From Nannochloris sp. 'desiccata' (taxonomy: Eukaryota; Chlorophyta; Trebouxiophyceae; Chlorellales; Chlorellaceae), in contig JAGTXX020000004.1 of the NCBI GenBank assembly GCA_019044685.2, positions 124,001 to 188,000 of the forward strand: 64,000 nucleotides of DNA, given 5' to 3'. The notes below the pieces were generated by a model. That model was not told the DNA's origin. It did not search any database and worked only from the letters and a program-made list of their open reading frames with translations. Positions within the stretch are counted from its first letter, which is position 1, and each line of letters begins with the position of its first letter. This document shows positions 31,456 to 42,336 of the stretch, piece by piece. Position numbers and translations under genes: made by a program.

Positions 31456-33960
31456 ATGAAGTTTGCACATTATATTACTGTCCTAGAACGGGATGCCCCG
31501 CCTCAATGGCGTGGAAAGTTTCTCCTGTAAGTTCAAAGCTGAAGTGCCATGAACCTTTAGCTCATGCCATGAAGGTCGCTTCGTCACCTGCCTAGGCGTC
31601 TCTTTACTTCTCAAATCAAGAATGCATGTGGCCAGACTCATCTTTTGACGCATCTCCCATGCTCCTCCAACTTGGACTTACAGATACAAGCAACTAAAAA
31701 AAATGCTCAAGCGATGCAAACCCGCAGACCAGCAAAACGCTCCTCTAGACACCGAAGCCGAGGAAGCATTCTTTAAGGAACTCCGCTTGGAATTAGAAGC
31801 CATCAATCGCGACTTCCAGCTTGAAGCTGATCGCACTGTTGCTGCCTATCACCGTAGGACACAAGGACTCCATTTTTTTTTGCTGTGCCATCCCTCTCTG
31901 CTGCTTTTCTGGACCTAAACAGTACGCCGCTCTCTCAGAACGCGCCTATTGGTGCAGAAAATACGCTCGTGGTAATGCTGTAGCGCTACGTAAGATTCTT
32001 AAGAAACATGATAAAGTTTGTGGGAATAGACGTGGTCGGGAATTTCTACAACAATGTTGGTGTAGTGCCTCCGCTGCCGGTATTGGTTTATTTCTGCACT
32101 CTCCACTTTTGGATGAATTGAAGGCAGTGCAAGACGTATTACACCACAAGATCACTGAAATAGAAATTAGAAACCTTCAAAAAACTGAAGTTGATGACGA
32201 TGAAGATGGAGACGAGCTCAATGGGAATGAGTTTGAGATGGCACCAGATGGGGACCAGAGAACCAGCATACGAAGTGGTAGTGCTGGTAGAAAAACTAAT
32301 GAAATAAAGGGAAACGGTCATGCTAATACAATTCGTACCAATGCTCCGACTTATAAAGAAATCAATGCAAGACCTACACCGTTACCATCACCCCTTACGA
32401 CTACAACCACAGGAGGAGCTATTAGTACCCCCCCTGTTGTTATCCCGGTTGTAGGTTTACCCCCGCTAGCCCCTTCTGGATCCAATACTGCTGTGTCTCC
32501 TCCTCCTACTGTTGTAAATAGTTTAGAGCGACGTAGTCCTTCGATCCTTAGTCAATCTTCAGACGGTCTCCGTGGTGCTGTTGCTGCCGCTTTAGGATCA
32601 ACACAAACACATCCACTAGCAGGACAAGGACAACAGCAACAAGAATATCAATCTCATTTACCTTTTGCACCTCCTAGTATGTCTGGCTCCTTAGGTAGCC
32701 ATACATCCCCTAGTCTACAAGCCCAGAGAAGAGCCGCCTTAGCTGCTATTCAAGAATCACCTACCTGTATGCTGGATTCTTCAGATATTGAATGGGAAGG
32801 TGGAGACGATGGGGGTGAAGAACGGGGTCCAAGCATTGACAAGAATGAAGGAAAATGGGCTCAAAAAAGTCAGGCGGTGGCGGGGGTTGACCTTACAGCC
32901 CCAGCAGCAGCAGTGCCTGAGGAAGGTGAACACCACATTCGTGATATAACTAGTGATGCTGGAGAAAGAGACGGTATTGATCCTGATGCTCCATTAGGAA
33001 ATGACGGCACAGATGCTGTCCTTGATGGTGGTAGTCTCCCAGATGGAGGTTCCTCTGGTGTCGGTCTCGTTCTAGGCCCATTCCGTGATGAAGAACTCCG
33101 CTGTCCTATTTGTCTGGACATCATGTATAAACCAGTAGGCTTGGGGTGTGGACACAAATTCTGTAGCCCGTGTGCGCTTGAAGCTGCAGGTTTTGGAAAA
33201 GCCTTTGGAGCCTTCCACAATATCATCAGTTATATTCCTACGCGCACCCCTTGTCCACAATGCCGTCAAAAGAATGTATATAAAAGTGCGGTGACGCTGA
33301 GAGAGGTGGGTAGGTTGATTAAGAGTCGATACCCGGAACAGTGGGCTGAAAGAAAAAGTGAGGAGAGGACTAAAAGATGGGAAATAGCCAGTAACAGTCC
33401 TAGTTTAAGTCGAGAGAGAAGTACAAGTTTATTAGGAACGACACCGTTTGATTTGTTGGTATGATAATATAGACTACCGTAGTACTTTAGATTAGTGTAT
33501 ATGGGCATAGATTATACTAATACTAAACTACTCACAGGATTGGTGGCAATTGCCTGAAACGGTAATTGTAATTGGGAACCTTTTGCGTCTCGTTTGCGAA
33601 GAGTATGGTTTTACGGAGGAAATTGCACTGGCCTGGAGAAACTTTGTCTTGCCTGCAAATTCTGGATGCGCGGGGTTCGGTCGACATACCTATGCTTTAA
33701 TATTACCTCAACGGGGCGGCATCATGAAGAGCCCGCTCGAAACTAATGCACATTTTTTACAAGCCTTGATTAACCTTCCTTTTGATGTGGCGCCTCTGCT
33801 GAGTTCCTTTTCAAACTTAGGAAAACTTTCTTTGTATACCCCCATCCCCGATTCTCGACATTGCCAGGAATTACGGCCTTGGCTGTCTCATCGCTCGGCT
33901 CGCCAACCCAGCTGTCTTACCTCCACTAGGGGGGAAGAAGTAGTCCTGATACTATCTTGA
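31456..33960 (+). CDS. NLA: SPX-RING ubiquitin ligase, NLA-like, four exons
   Basis: Exons 31456-31526, 31684-31853, 31939-33458 and, less surely, 33538-33960. The joined N-terminus MKFAHYITVLERDAPPQWRG, then LLYKQLKKMLKRC, and later YARGNAVALRKILKKHDK, form an SPX domain whose Lys cluster binds inositol pyrophosphates. After a long Ser/Pro/Asp-rich linker comes a C3HC4 RING (CPICLDIMYKPVGLGCGHKFC ... CPQC). Plant NLA proteins ubiquitinate phosphate and nitrate transporters at the plasma membrane. The second intron (31854-31938) uses the acceptor CTCTCAG; an alternative AACAG 16 bases earlier breaks the frame. The last exon (DWWQLPETVIVIG...) extends the protein beyond the usual NLA end. Confidence 0.8.
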
Positions 33961-34483
33961 AGTTATCCAAACACAAAGTGGTTTGAAGAGACTATTTGGA
34001 TTGTAATTATGATTCCTAGGGGATAAATAACAAAGATGGTTTCAGGATAGACGCCCCAGGTTTTTTTTTAGTTTTTCTCTCTTTCTTTTTGAATTATTTC
34101 TTTCATATTGTATTTCTTATCTTTTTTCCCTCTTCTTTATTCCTGTAAAGTAGTTTGAATATTATAGCTTTAAAAACATTGATACTAGATGGCAGGTGGG
34201 CTTGCTGCTTTTCCTTGAGAAGACCTGACGGTAAAAATTTAGAATACATAATACAACAAACATGTAGGGACCGCAGAGAAAGGTGAGCAGTAAGGGGAAA
34301 TGAAGAACAGCGTGAATAGAAATTGATCAATGTAAACAAAGAATTTATAGGGAAAAACCGGCATTTGAGATCATATAAGCCTTGGAATGAAATAGGAAAC
34401 TAACTAAATTTGTCGGGGAAAATAATTCAAAGAAGACAAAGAAGAAAACAAAACTGTGGATATATTATCCGATTTTTCTTTCT
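33961..34483. other. convergent 3' region, nothing recognised
   Basis: T-rich and A-rich sequence between two convergent gene ends. No repeat or open frame of note. Confidence 0.45.
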
Positions 34484-35291
34484 TTATATCGTGTTGGCAT
34501 CATTGTCATCATGATCATCGTCAGTGTCTATAGAACAGCGGTGCAGCTCTACTGCAAGGTCTCTTAAAATGCCTTCCACCTGACTACCAAAAATTTTCGT
34601 AGTTAAGACTCCGATTTTTTGTGGTGGTGCTAGTGCAGGCTGAACAGCTAAAGAATGCCAAATTTCACTTCCTCCTGTAACAGAACACGGTCTAATTTCC
34701 CATGAACCAACAAATTTACGCATAAACGTTGATTTTACGAGACTAAATTCTAAAGTACGTGCCTCCTCTCCCTCTGTGACGGCCAAGTCTGTAACAAAAG
34801 AGCCTCTAAAAACTAAAAATCGCCAAGAACACCGCTGAGAAAGCTGCTTGGTGCCATCATCAGACCATTGAATTGAGCATTCTTCTACGTTGTGAAATAC
34901 TCGAGGTAACGCATTGTAATCTGTGAGGACATTGTAGACAATGTCGGGGTGGACGGGACTCAGTAATTTGCCGGTGATGGAGAAGGTGCCGTGCTGCATT
35001 TTTTGGAAAAGAAGAAAGGTTTAGGGTGGGTATGGGGTTAGAATGTAGGTAGAGTGTCAACAAAAAGCAATGCTTTAAAGTTCTTACCTCATACGCTACG
35101 TTTTGTATTGAGAGGTCCACCACAGGATTTATTTCAATTGTTGCTCCTGTCGTCGTAGTTCGCGCTAAGATTTCACGCCTATGAACAGTACTTGCTATCA
35201 AAGGTACATGATATGACGGAGCTGCTGAAACTCCAAGTGGAGAAACGCATCTTTGTTGGGTTAGAGAGATGCCCACGTTAATGCGGCTCAT
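34484..35291 (-). CDS. START-like/COQ10-type SRPBCC protein, probably plastid, two exons
   Basis: Exons 35291-35088 and 34993-34484 give 237 aa (GTAAGA...ATGCAG, phase 0). The first ~55 residues are rich in Ser, Thr, Arg and Val and likely form an organellar transit peptide. The rest follows the polyketide cyclase/COQ10 pattern: LSPVHPDIVYNVLTDYNALP, then RVFHNVEECSI, a central beta region, and the final helix FGSQVEGILRDLAVELHR. Such domains bind a hydrophobic ligand in a deep pocket. Cyanobacterial and plastid members exist, but the ligand is unknown. The C-terminus is an Asp run. Confidence 0.72.
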
Positions 35292-35727
35292 TGGCCTCTC
35301 TTGGGAAACGAGCTGCTTTCAGTAGATAGTTTACAGAGTGATTATTGAGTCGGTGAACTTTAAAGCTGAAAAGTTTTAAATAAGTGGAGATTTTCGTTGT
35401 GATTGCTTAACATATTTGAAAATCCCAAGCACTGTTTGAAGCACCGATTCTGATTGAAGCAATTGAAACTTTCAAAGTTTGTTGCAGTTGACACCCAACA
35501 GCAGTTGGTTAATGCTAAATAGCTAAATTCTAGTTTCTTTTTACAGAAAATACTACATGCAGATATATCAGTTTGTAAGGTGGGACTAAATACGAAGCAA
35601 GCGAAAGAAGATTGTCTAAATTACGTTCTTACTTTGTATTTATCAACGCCGGGGGCTTTCTCTTCAGTTGCTGTGTTCTCTTCCTCCACTTTATCCTTCT
35701 CCGCTCTTCAATCCAGGCATATTATTT
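35292..35727. other. intergenic, ancestral copy of a duplicated flank
   Basis: Parts of this spacer (about 35315-35570) are recognisable again, diverged, at about 37312-37540, behind the broken protease copy. This shows the tandem duplication included the flank. Confidence 0.55.
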
Positions 35728-36606
35728 TCAGAAATCATACGTTTGCTGCATTGCAGTTATCCATTGTATGTTAATCTCTCCATCAATAGGGGTAGGGTCG
35801 GTGCACCAAAAATAGAGCCCGCAGCCGGGAGTCAATCCTGAAACTCCAATTGTAGCAGCAGCAGTTTCGATTAAATTGCAAACTGGTGGACGAGGAGATT
35901 CCCATTTTCCGGGGGCTATTTCATACGAGTCCTTTCTGCACACAATTTCTGCTCCTATGCCTGGATCAACTCGGTTAGGTACCGACCCTGGTGTCCAAAG
36001 GACTTGACATGCCTCGATAATTTCAGGGGTTGTTGGATAGTCGTAGGACATGTAATAGTCCGATATATTGGCACATTCTGGGTCTTCTGGGTCCTCTGGA
36101 TCCTCTGGGTCCTCTGGATCCTCTGGGTCCTCTGGATCCTCTGGGTCTTCTGGATCCTCAGGGTCTTCTGGTTCCTCTTGGCAGTTTGGCGGCACCAAAT
36201 TGCACTCGTGTGCAATAGTATTCCGGTCAGGGCAGGGGCTATCGTACGTTTTCCTGATTTGTTGGAGCCTGTAGACTGTGTTGCTGGAAATCTCAGTTAA
36301 CGTTGCGTAGCAATCAAACTCTTCTTCCAGATCTGGATCGCCACAGAGGGGTCCTGGTTTGAATCGGTCGGTGGATTCGCAGTCGGGTAAAAGTATATTA
36401 TTATATTTATCCATTATTTTGTCATCTCTAAAAGGGCATTGAAAATCTATAGACCCAAAAGTAACTTTGCAGCTGTAACGGGAGCTTTTGGCTTCGTTGC
36501 AGTAGACGCACACTCGAGGGGAGCCAGCGAGAGGTTGCTGCGCCACGGCAACCGATACCACAGAGAGGATGAGGAGTAGCGCCACAGCGCCCCGAGTACA
36601 TGCCAT
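35728..36606 (-). CDS. secreted Cys-rich protein with PED repeats, copy A
   Basis: A 292-aa protein with a signal peptide (GAVALLLILSVVSVAVAQQ). The mature N-terminal part has about 14 cysteines in pairs (CVYCNEAKSSRYSC, CPFRDDK, CPDRNTIAHEC). A Pro-Glu-Asp repeat linker follows, then a C-terminal part with four more cysteines. Family not recognised; secretion and disulfide bonding are inferred. The start is the ATG at 36606. Its first half is almost identical to copy B at 38917-38120, while the C-terminal halves differ. It originally faced a serine protease gene. Confidence 0.68.
   Translation of the reverse strand: MACTRGAVALLLILSVVSVAVAQQPLAGSPRVCVYCNEAKSSRYSCKVTFGSIDFQCPFRDDKIMDKYNNILLPDCESTDRFKPGPLCGDPDLEEEFDCYATLTEISSNTVYRLQQIRKTYDSPCPDRNTIAHECNLVPPNCQEEPEDPEDPEDPEDPEDPEDPEDPEDPEDPEDPECANISDYYMSYDYPTTPEIIEACQVLWTPGSVPNRVDPGIGAEIVCRKDSYEIAPGKWESPRPPVCNLIETAAATIGVSGLTPGCGLYFWCTDPTPIDGEINIQWITAMQQTYDF
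36078..36176 (-). repeat. 9-bp (PED) tandem repeat in coding sequence
   Basis: About ten GGGTCCTCT/GGATCCTCT units (plus strand) encode (PED)n. Copy B has only three, so repeat number changed after duplication. Confidence 0.9.
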
Positions 36607-36689
36607 CAATACCAATCTAGAGCATATTACTACCCAAAATATATATTTTTTTTTACATAGAATGTCTTGATTGGCTAGATGATACCCTC

Positions 36690-36720
36690 TTGACTATGCA
36701 TGCATGCAATGCATGGTCAA
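36690..36720. promoter_or_regulatory. palindrome in divergent promoter, copy A
   Basis: 31 bp: TTGACTATGCAT, a 7-base centre GCATGCA, then ATGCATGGTCAA. The arms pair over 12 bases with one mismatch. Each outer end is a W-box core (TTGACT, and TTGACC on the other strand) and the middle is an RY-type CATGCATG run. It lies between the Cys-rich gene and the protease start. Function is inferred from plant motifs. Confidence 0.45.
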
Positions 36721-36854
36721 CCTAAAAAGTCAAACAAAAAATTTCGAGGCATTTTGCATGCAGACTGTAAATAGCCTCTCTCCTGCATTCGCACCCAATT
36801 CATTTGAGATTATAATCTTATACTCTTCTCGGAAACAACCTAGAGCAGCCAATT

Positions 36855-37311
36855 ATGCGTAACCTAAAATATAAAATAAAATAAAAGAACCCCAACAGGG
36901 TAACTTGAGGGATCGTGAGAAGCCACCACCGCGGCTTCAGGCCACCCCTATGTAGGAGAGTAAGAGAGGGGTTAGCCTATCCCAGTAGGCAAAAGGAGAT
37001 TACTTCGGAGTTGTTTCTTTAGAAAATAACGTGTAGAGCTTACTTTAGAGCTGTAAATATAGGTGTGTGTTTGAATAGACTTGAGGAAAGACTTTGACGG
37101 GTGAGTCAGTTAGGTTGCAGTCCGTTTTGAGGAACGTTCGAAGGGGTTGTGGTGCTCCAGCTTATCTTGGAAGCGTTCTTTGACTGCGAGGTCATCAGTG
37201 TAGGTGACGTCAAGAAGAAGAATATCTTTCTGTCTAACCCTACTCTGCCTGGCCACAATGGTAACAGCGCTCATCCTGCCTCACACCTTCATAGCCACTG
37301 CTTTCCGTAGA
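36855..37311 (+). pseudogene. truncated serine protease copy, interrupted by a LINE
   Basis: The start (ATGCGTAACCTAA, 36855-36867) and, after an insertion, the signal-peptide part (37234-37311) match the intact protease at 39167-39240. The homology ends in the signal peptide and passes into a copied intergenic flank, so the catalytic domain is missing. Confidence 0.8.
36868..37233 (-). mobile_element. 5'-truncated LINE, copy A
   Basis: A 366-bp insertion between two CTAA copies (36864-36867 and 37234-37237), a likely short target-site duplication. Read on the minus strand it ends in coding sequence (KKQLRSNLLLPTGIG then stop), a 3' region with the hairpin GAAGCC...GGCTTC, and an A/T-rich tail of TTTTA units. 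The coding end matches copy B (KKVLSSNLLIPTGVG). An upstream stop shows it is dead. Confidence 0.75.
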
Positions 37312-37541
37312 GCTGTTTTCAGTAGATATTTTAGAGGGCGATGAATAGTGTGCTAAGAATTAAAGTAGAATAGTTTTAATTTGTTAGACATTTACCTCCT
37401 GATAGCTTCACTGATTTGAAATTGCAGCAGCAGTTGAACTCTGGTTGCCCCCAACCAACCTACACCTACAGCAGTTGTGATCTAAATAACTAGATTTTAA
37501 TTCCTTTACACATGTAAGGGCATGCAGCATGTCACTTAAAC

Positions 37542-37976
37542 GATTGCCCAACTAACTTTAGGATGGAAACCCAAGCTCTACCCTATAGTAATATCGCACT
37601 CAGGATGCGTCATCCAGTCCCTAAGCACTCTCTGGAAAACTGATTGCTTCTTCACCGACACGGCAATAAACCAACTCATCAAAAATCTTCGAGCTCATAC
37701 TTACTTTTACAACGCTAAAATTTATTACACTCGTCAATCAATCAAGAAAGTACTTAGCTCTAACTTATTAATCCCAACTGGTGTCGGCTGATTTGAAGAG
37801 TTATTTTAAATAGGGGTGGCCTGAAGCCCGGTGCTTCTCTCGATCCCTTAAGTCACCCTGGTTTTGTTTTGTTTTGTTTTGTTTTGTTTTGTTTTGTTTT
37901 GTTTTGTTTTGTTTTGTTTTGTTTTGTTTTGTTTTGTTTTGTTTTGTTTTGTTTTGTTTTGTTTTGTTTTGTTTTG
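37542..37976 (+). mobile_element. 5'-truncated LINE, copy B, with (TTTTG)n tail
   Basis: The open stretch LTLGWKPKLYPIVISHSGCV ... KKVLSSNLLIPTGVG ends in TGA at about 37791, with the PIVI-S-x-G pattern typical of the L1-clade reverse transcriptase C-terminus. The 3' region TAGGGGTGGCCTGAAGC...GTCACCCTGG is shared with copy A. The tail is a pure pentanucleotide repeat. The 5' end is approximate. Confidence 0.72.
37861..37976 (+). repeat. (GTTTT)n pentanucleotide array
   Basis: About 23 perfect units forming the LINE 3' tail, probably grown by slippage after insertion. Confidence 0.95.
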
Positions 37977-38119
37977 TAAATCAAGAATAAAAATAAATAT
38001 GAAGCATTCACCAAAAAATGGGAGCTCTTATTCATCACCATCGCCGCCTCTCTTCCGCTGCTTCTTGCTCCTGTTTTCTTTCTTCCTCAGTACTTGCAGC
38101 AATGACATCTGTATTACTC

Positions 38120-38917
38120 TCATTCTGAGTCAGAGGTAATATACCATTCGCCAGCCGATTTGGTGCACCCAAATAATAACCCGCAGCCAGGAGCCGTCAA
38201 TCCGGAAGTCAATCCGGAAATTGTAGCAGCAGCAGTCTCGATTAAATTGCACACTGGTGGACGAGGAGATTCCCATCTTTCGGGTCCTGTTTTATACGAG
38301 TCCTTTCTGCACACAATTGCTAAGCCAGGCCCGAAGTCTGGATCAACTCGCTTAGGTACCGACCCCGGTCTCCAAAGTACTTCACATGCCTCGATAATTT
38401 CAGGGGGGGGGGTTGGGATGTCGATGTTGCTGTAGGGGGGCAAAACACATTCTGGGTCCTCTGGGTCTTCTGGGTCTTCTGGATCCTCTTGGCAGTTTGG
38501 CGGCACCAAATTGCACTCGTGTGCAATAGTATTCCGGTCAGGGCAGGGGCTATCGTACGTTTTCCTGATTTGTTGGAGCCTGTAGACTGTGTTGCTGGAA
38601 ATCTCAGTTAACGTTGCGTAGCAATCAAACTCTTCTTCCAGATCTGGATCGCCACAGAGGGGTCCTGGTTTGAATCGGTCGGTGGATTCGCAGTCGGGTA
38701 AAAGTATATTATTATATTTATCCATTATTTTGTCATCTCTAAAAGGGCATTGAAAATCTATAGACCCAAAAGTAACTTTGCAGCTGTAACGGGAGCTTTT
38801 GGCTTCGTTGCAGTAGACGCACACTCGAGGGGAGCCAGCGAGAGGTTGCTGCGCCACGGCAACCGATACCACAGAGAGGATGAGGAGTAGCGCCACAGCG
38901 CCCCGAGTACATGCCAT
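38120..38917 (-). CDS. secreted Cys-rich protein with PED repeats, copy B
   Basis: A 265-aa paralogue of copy A. Signal peptide, Cys-rich N-terminal region and promoter are nearly identical at the DNA level; the PED linker is shorter and the C-terminal domain has diverged and is differently indelled. The pattern fits recent duplication or gene conversion limited to the 5' half. It is divergent from the intact protease, with 249 bp between start codons. Confidence 0.68.
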   Translation of the reverse strand: MACTRGAVALLLILSVVSVAVAQQPLAGSPRVCVYCNEAKSSRYSCKVTFGSIDFQCPFRDDKIMDKYNNILLPDCESTDRFKPGPLCGDPDLEEEFDCYATLTEISSNTVYRLQQIRKTYDSPCPDRNTIAHECNLVPPNCQEDPEDPEDPEDPECVLPPYSNIDIPTPPPEIIEACEVLWRPGSVPKRVDPDFGPGLAIVCRKDSYKTGPERWESPRPPVCNLIETAAATISGLTSGLTAPGCGLLFGCTKSAGEWYITSDSE

Positions 38918-39000
38918 CAATACCAATCTAGAGCATATTACTACCCAAAATATATATTTTTTTTTACATAGAATGTCTTGATTGGCTAGATGATACCCTC

Positions 39001-39031
39001 TTGACTATGCATGCATGCAATGCATGGTCAA
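39001..39031. promoter_or_regulatory. palindrome in divergent promoter, copy B
   Basis: Same 31-bp W-box/RY palindrome as at 36690-36720, unchanged, in the live promoter between Cys-rich copy B and the protease. Confidence 0.45.
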
Positions 39032-39166
39032 CCTAAAAAGTCAAACAAAAAATTTCGAGGCATTTTGCATGCAGACTGCAAATAGCCTCTCTCCTGCATT
39101 CGCACCCAATTCATTTGAAATTATAATCTAAATACTCTTCTCAGAAACAACCTAGACAAGACAATT

Positions 39167-40364
39167 ATGCGTAACCTAACTCTACTGTGCCTGACCATAA
39201 TGGCAACAGCGCTCATCCTGCCTCACACCTTCATAGCCGCCCAGCATGACCATGGAGCCCCCAAACCGACCACTGGTACGTTATTTAGTACATATACATC
39301 AGAGTTGAACTTTTACACCGACCATGCCCTAATGACAATCTTTAAGCTTAGGTCAACCCCATGCGCTGCTGACGGGTTGCAATACTAAGAAGAATCTAAC
39401 TTTCCTTTTTTCAGAAGCTCCTGCGGATGAGGCCCTTATCCAAGCAGTGAGAGATGAAACAAATCATTTGTCACCTATTTCAGAAGGTGTCTCTATCTCG
39501 CCCTCTATAGAGGATTTCCAGGAACCAATTTCTTCTGAAATCGGAGCTGCGGCAGTGTGCGACAACAACTCTAATTTTGTGGAAAGCCCTATCAACAGAC
39601 ACCCTTCTATATGCAGATTATACTTGAAACAAGTCAGTGCTACAGGAGAGGAATTAATTAGCCGTTGCTCGGGATCTTTCATCAGCGAAGATCACATCTT
39701 GACCGCAGGACATTGCCTTGTAAATAATACCGATAACCCAAAATTCGGCTATAATATGCAAAAAAGAGACGACAACTATGGCACAGTGTGCTGCAGTCCA
39801 ACAAGACAGGACACCCGACAAAGTTGCCCAGTCGATGCGCAATTTGATATTGTTGATTTCACGACCACTATCGGATATTTGGCTAGGCCATCAATTTTCT
39901 CGGACAACGACGGGGCAGTCCTCAAAGTGCGGCGCAGGGACAATACCAACGATATATATGGCGTGCCTTTACGCTACGGCAGTATAGTAAATGAGGAAAA
40001 CGTCGAAAGGTTTTTCAGGTACAGTGGGTTTCCGGCCAACAGTCCGAGGGCGGGTTGCGACAGAGATTGGTTCGGAAGGCGGTATCTTTCAGAGAGTACA
40101 CAGACACCCGCGTCTTCTTCAACACCTGGAGGTCGTCTTACTCTGAGGAGTTCTTCTGGGTGCGGAGCTATGAGTGGGGGACCTTTAATGACGTCAATAG
40201 GGGGTTCGATGGTTATTGTTGGTGTGATAAAAGGAGGCAGTATTAGATGTACTGAAGCCGGCACCGGTGGTACCAGTAGTTATTTGTTTTCTCTAAACGT
40301 ACCTCGAGACCACCCTACACCAGCTGGGTTCAATATTGAAAGTTTAATGAAATCGTTACCTTGA
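39167..40364 (+). CDS. secreted trypsin-fold serine protease, V8-like, two exons
   Basis: Exons 39167-39275 and 39415-40364 give 352 aa (GTACGT...TTTCAG, split G|AA). The signal peptide (LTLLCLTIMATALILPH) precedes a ~75-residue probable propeptide. Catalytic residues: H136 in ILTAGHC, D202 in FSDNDGAVLKV and S290 in CGAMSGGPL. The xSGGP context without the GD of trypsin, together with TAGHC, resembles glutamyl endopeptidase/V8-like proteases of clan PA. At least eight cysteines suggest disulfides. The shared promoter with the Cys-rich gene suggests joint expression; the Cys-rich protein could be substrate, inhibitor or partner, which is inference. Confidence 0.82.
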
Positions 40365-40645
40365 TTACGGGGTTGTATAACCAGGGGTATTTGCCAAGCG
40401 AAGGAAATCCCGCAGAAAATTGCAACATTGTTTCATTTTTTTTCTTACAGGTGCCCAGCAGCTGGCACCTGAAGGACAAATAATAAATATATCCAACATG
40501 TAATCTCTAATTTACAGATGAAACAATGAAACTACATGCATCACGTCGCTATTGAACTAGAATTAAATAAATTACACAGCATTTACCACCCAAAAAAAAA
40601 AAAGGAAGCTCTTTGCTCATCCCCGTTGCTGGTGCCTTTCTTACG
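40365..40645. other. convergent 3' region
   Basis: Untranslated ends of the protease (+) and the MBD-PHD gene (-); no feature beyond an A-rich run near 40591. Confidence 0.45.
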
Positions 40646-42336
40646 CTATTCCGCTGCATCTTCTTCGTTCTTTTCTTCCTCTGCGCCACTTGGTGCAGCA
40701 TCTCCACCATCCTCTCGTTCTTCTTGTTGTTGTCCGCTCTCCTCTTCCTCACTTTCTTCCTCTTCTTCTTCTTTCTTTAATCTAGCTCGTTCTTCTCTTG
40801 CCTTTCTGGCTTGCACCCTTGGACTCCACCCTTCATCCTCTTCATCTTCACCCTCCCCTTCAGAAATCAACCCGCCCGCGACCGGTGTCTCCGCATCTCC
40901 AAACATCTCTTGATTCAATGCTCTATAATCTACAGCTGTTCTACGTCTCTTTCCTTGCACTATCAACTTTCCAGCTGAATTGTTCGAGTCATCATCATCA
41001 CTTTCTACCATTGCGTATCGCTGAGCAAATGCAGTACGTTCTGCGTCAGTCATCTCCACGTCCAAGATTTCACCACCTAGATCTTCAGAGGCTAAACTAC
41101 TATTATCCGAGTCGTCATTCTCGCTATCGTTGTCACCATCACCATCATCTGAACCACTGCCGGCAGAACCGCCATCCTCACCACCACCGCCATCCTCTAT
41201 TCCTTCTATTCCTGAATCTGAGCCACTACTAATAGCATAATCTTCATCCTCTTCATCATCACTAGGTAAATCTGCGCCAGCTAGTAACCCTTCTAATCTA
41301 CCTAGGTCCACAGGAGCAGCACGAGGGGATGTTGGATCACCACCACCACCGCCACAACCACCGCCGCCTTCAACGCCTTGAGGTGAGATAGGGAATGTGC
41401 CTGGTGCGAGTACTTCTTCCCAGGGGGCGTCGTATTCGTACTCAGTGCCGAACTCATCGTTAATGTCATCAATCATATCGATCTGAAAGAATAGAAAGGA
41501 ATATAAAATAAGAAAAGTGAGAAAGAAAATGAGGCAATCGGGGGATTAAAAAAAAAAAACGCGTTTTTTTTTTGTTTTTTTTATCTTACCTTTCTATCAC
41601 AGGAAGGGCAGAGCCAGCCTTCATCTTCAGGTAAAGTTTCAGGATCGACTGGAGGAATCAAACATTTCACGTGGTACGCACGGTTGCAATGTCCATCGCA
41701 CAATATAATATCATTATCCTGCAAGAAAAAAATAAAAAAAATAAAAATCACACCGACGTAAACTTGACTTCAAAACAAAAATTTAAAACCTCTAAGTCTA
41801 CTTTAAACTCACATCTGTAGATTCATTTCCTTGGCATTTCGCACAGAAAATATAATCCAAATCCAATTCACCGTCTTCATCAAACAGCTCAGCGGGAATG
41901 GCTTTATCACCCTCAGCCTCATCGACGACTTTGACACATTCTCGTATGACCTCTTTGCAGCGTTGAATCTGTTCCTTTGCACGTTTAATCTCAGCTACAG
42001 GCTTGACTTTCTCACGAGAAGCCCCACGCCAACCGTCAGCTGCGTACGCCTCCACTAACGCTTGCTCTTGTCGTAAGCGACTTAACTGGCCTTTGAGCCG
42101 ATTGTAGGCACGGTCATAAGAGGTTCGTACGATTTCGTTGTCTCCTTGGAGCTTACGTTTTTCGCGACGAGCAGCTTTGGCGGCTTCTTTCTTCTTTTTA
42201 GATTCTTCATCGTTGCCTGGAGTGTCTTGCTGCTTGACTTGCTTTCTATCCCGGCGAGGGTACGGCACTGCGCAAAGTGAGAGAAAAAAGTAAAAAAAAA
42301 AAAAAAGTATAAGTGTTGGTAACAAGGAAGTAATAA

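Noticed and set aside
35600..36300. Plus-strand frames with Gly-Ser-Ser or Leu-Gly-Pro repeats
   Set aside because: Antisense of the PED repeat in the Cys-rich gene, which has a signal peptide and is conserved in its duplicate.
37853..38139. FCFVL / KQNKT repeat peptides over the pentanucleotide array
   Set aside because: Pure translation of the (TTTTG)n LINE tail.
40536..41232. Ser- and His-rich plus-strand frames opposite the MBD-PHD gene
   Set aside because: They are complements of acidic Glu/Asp and Ser codons in real exons with good splice sites.
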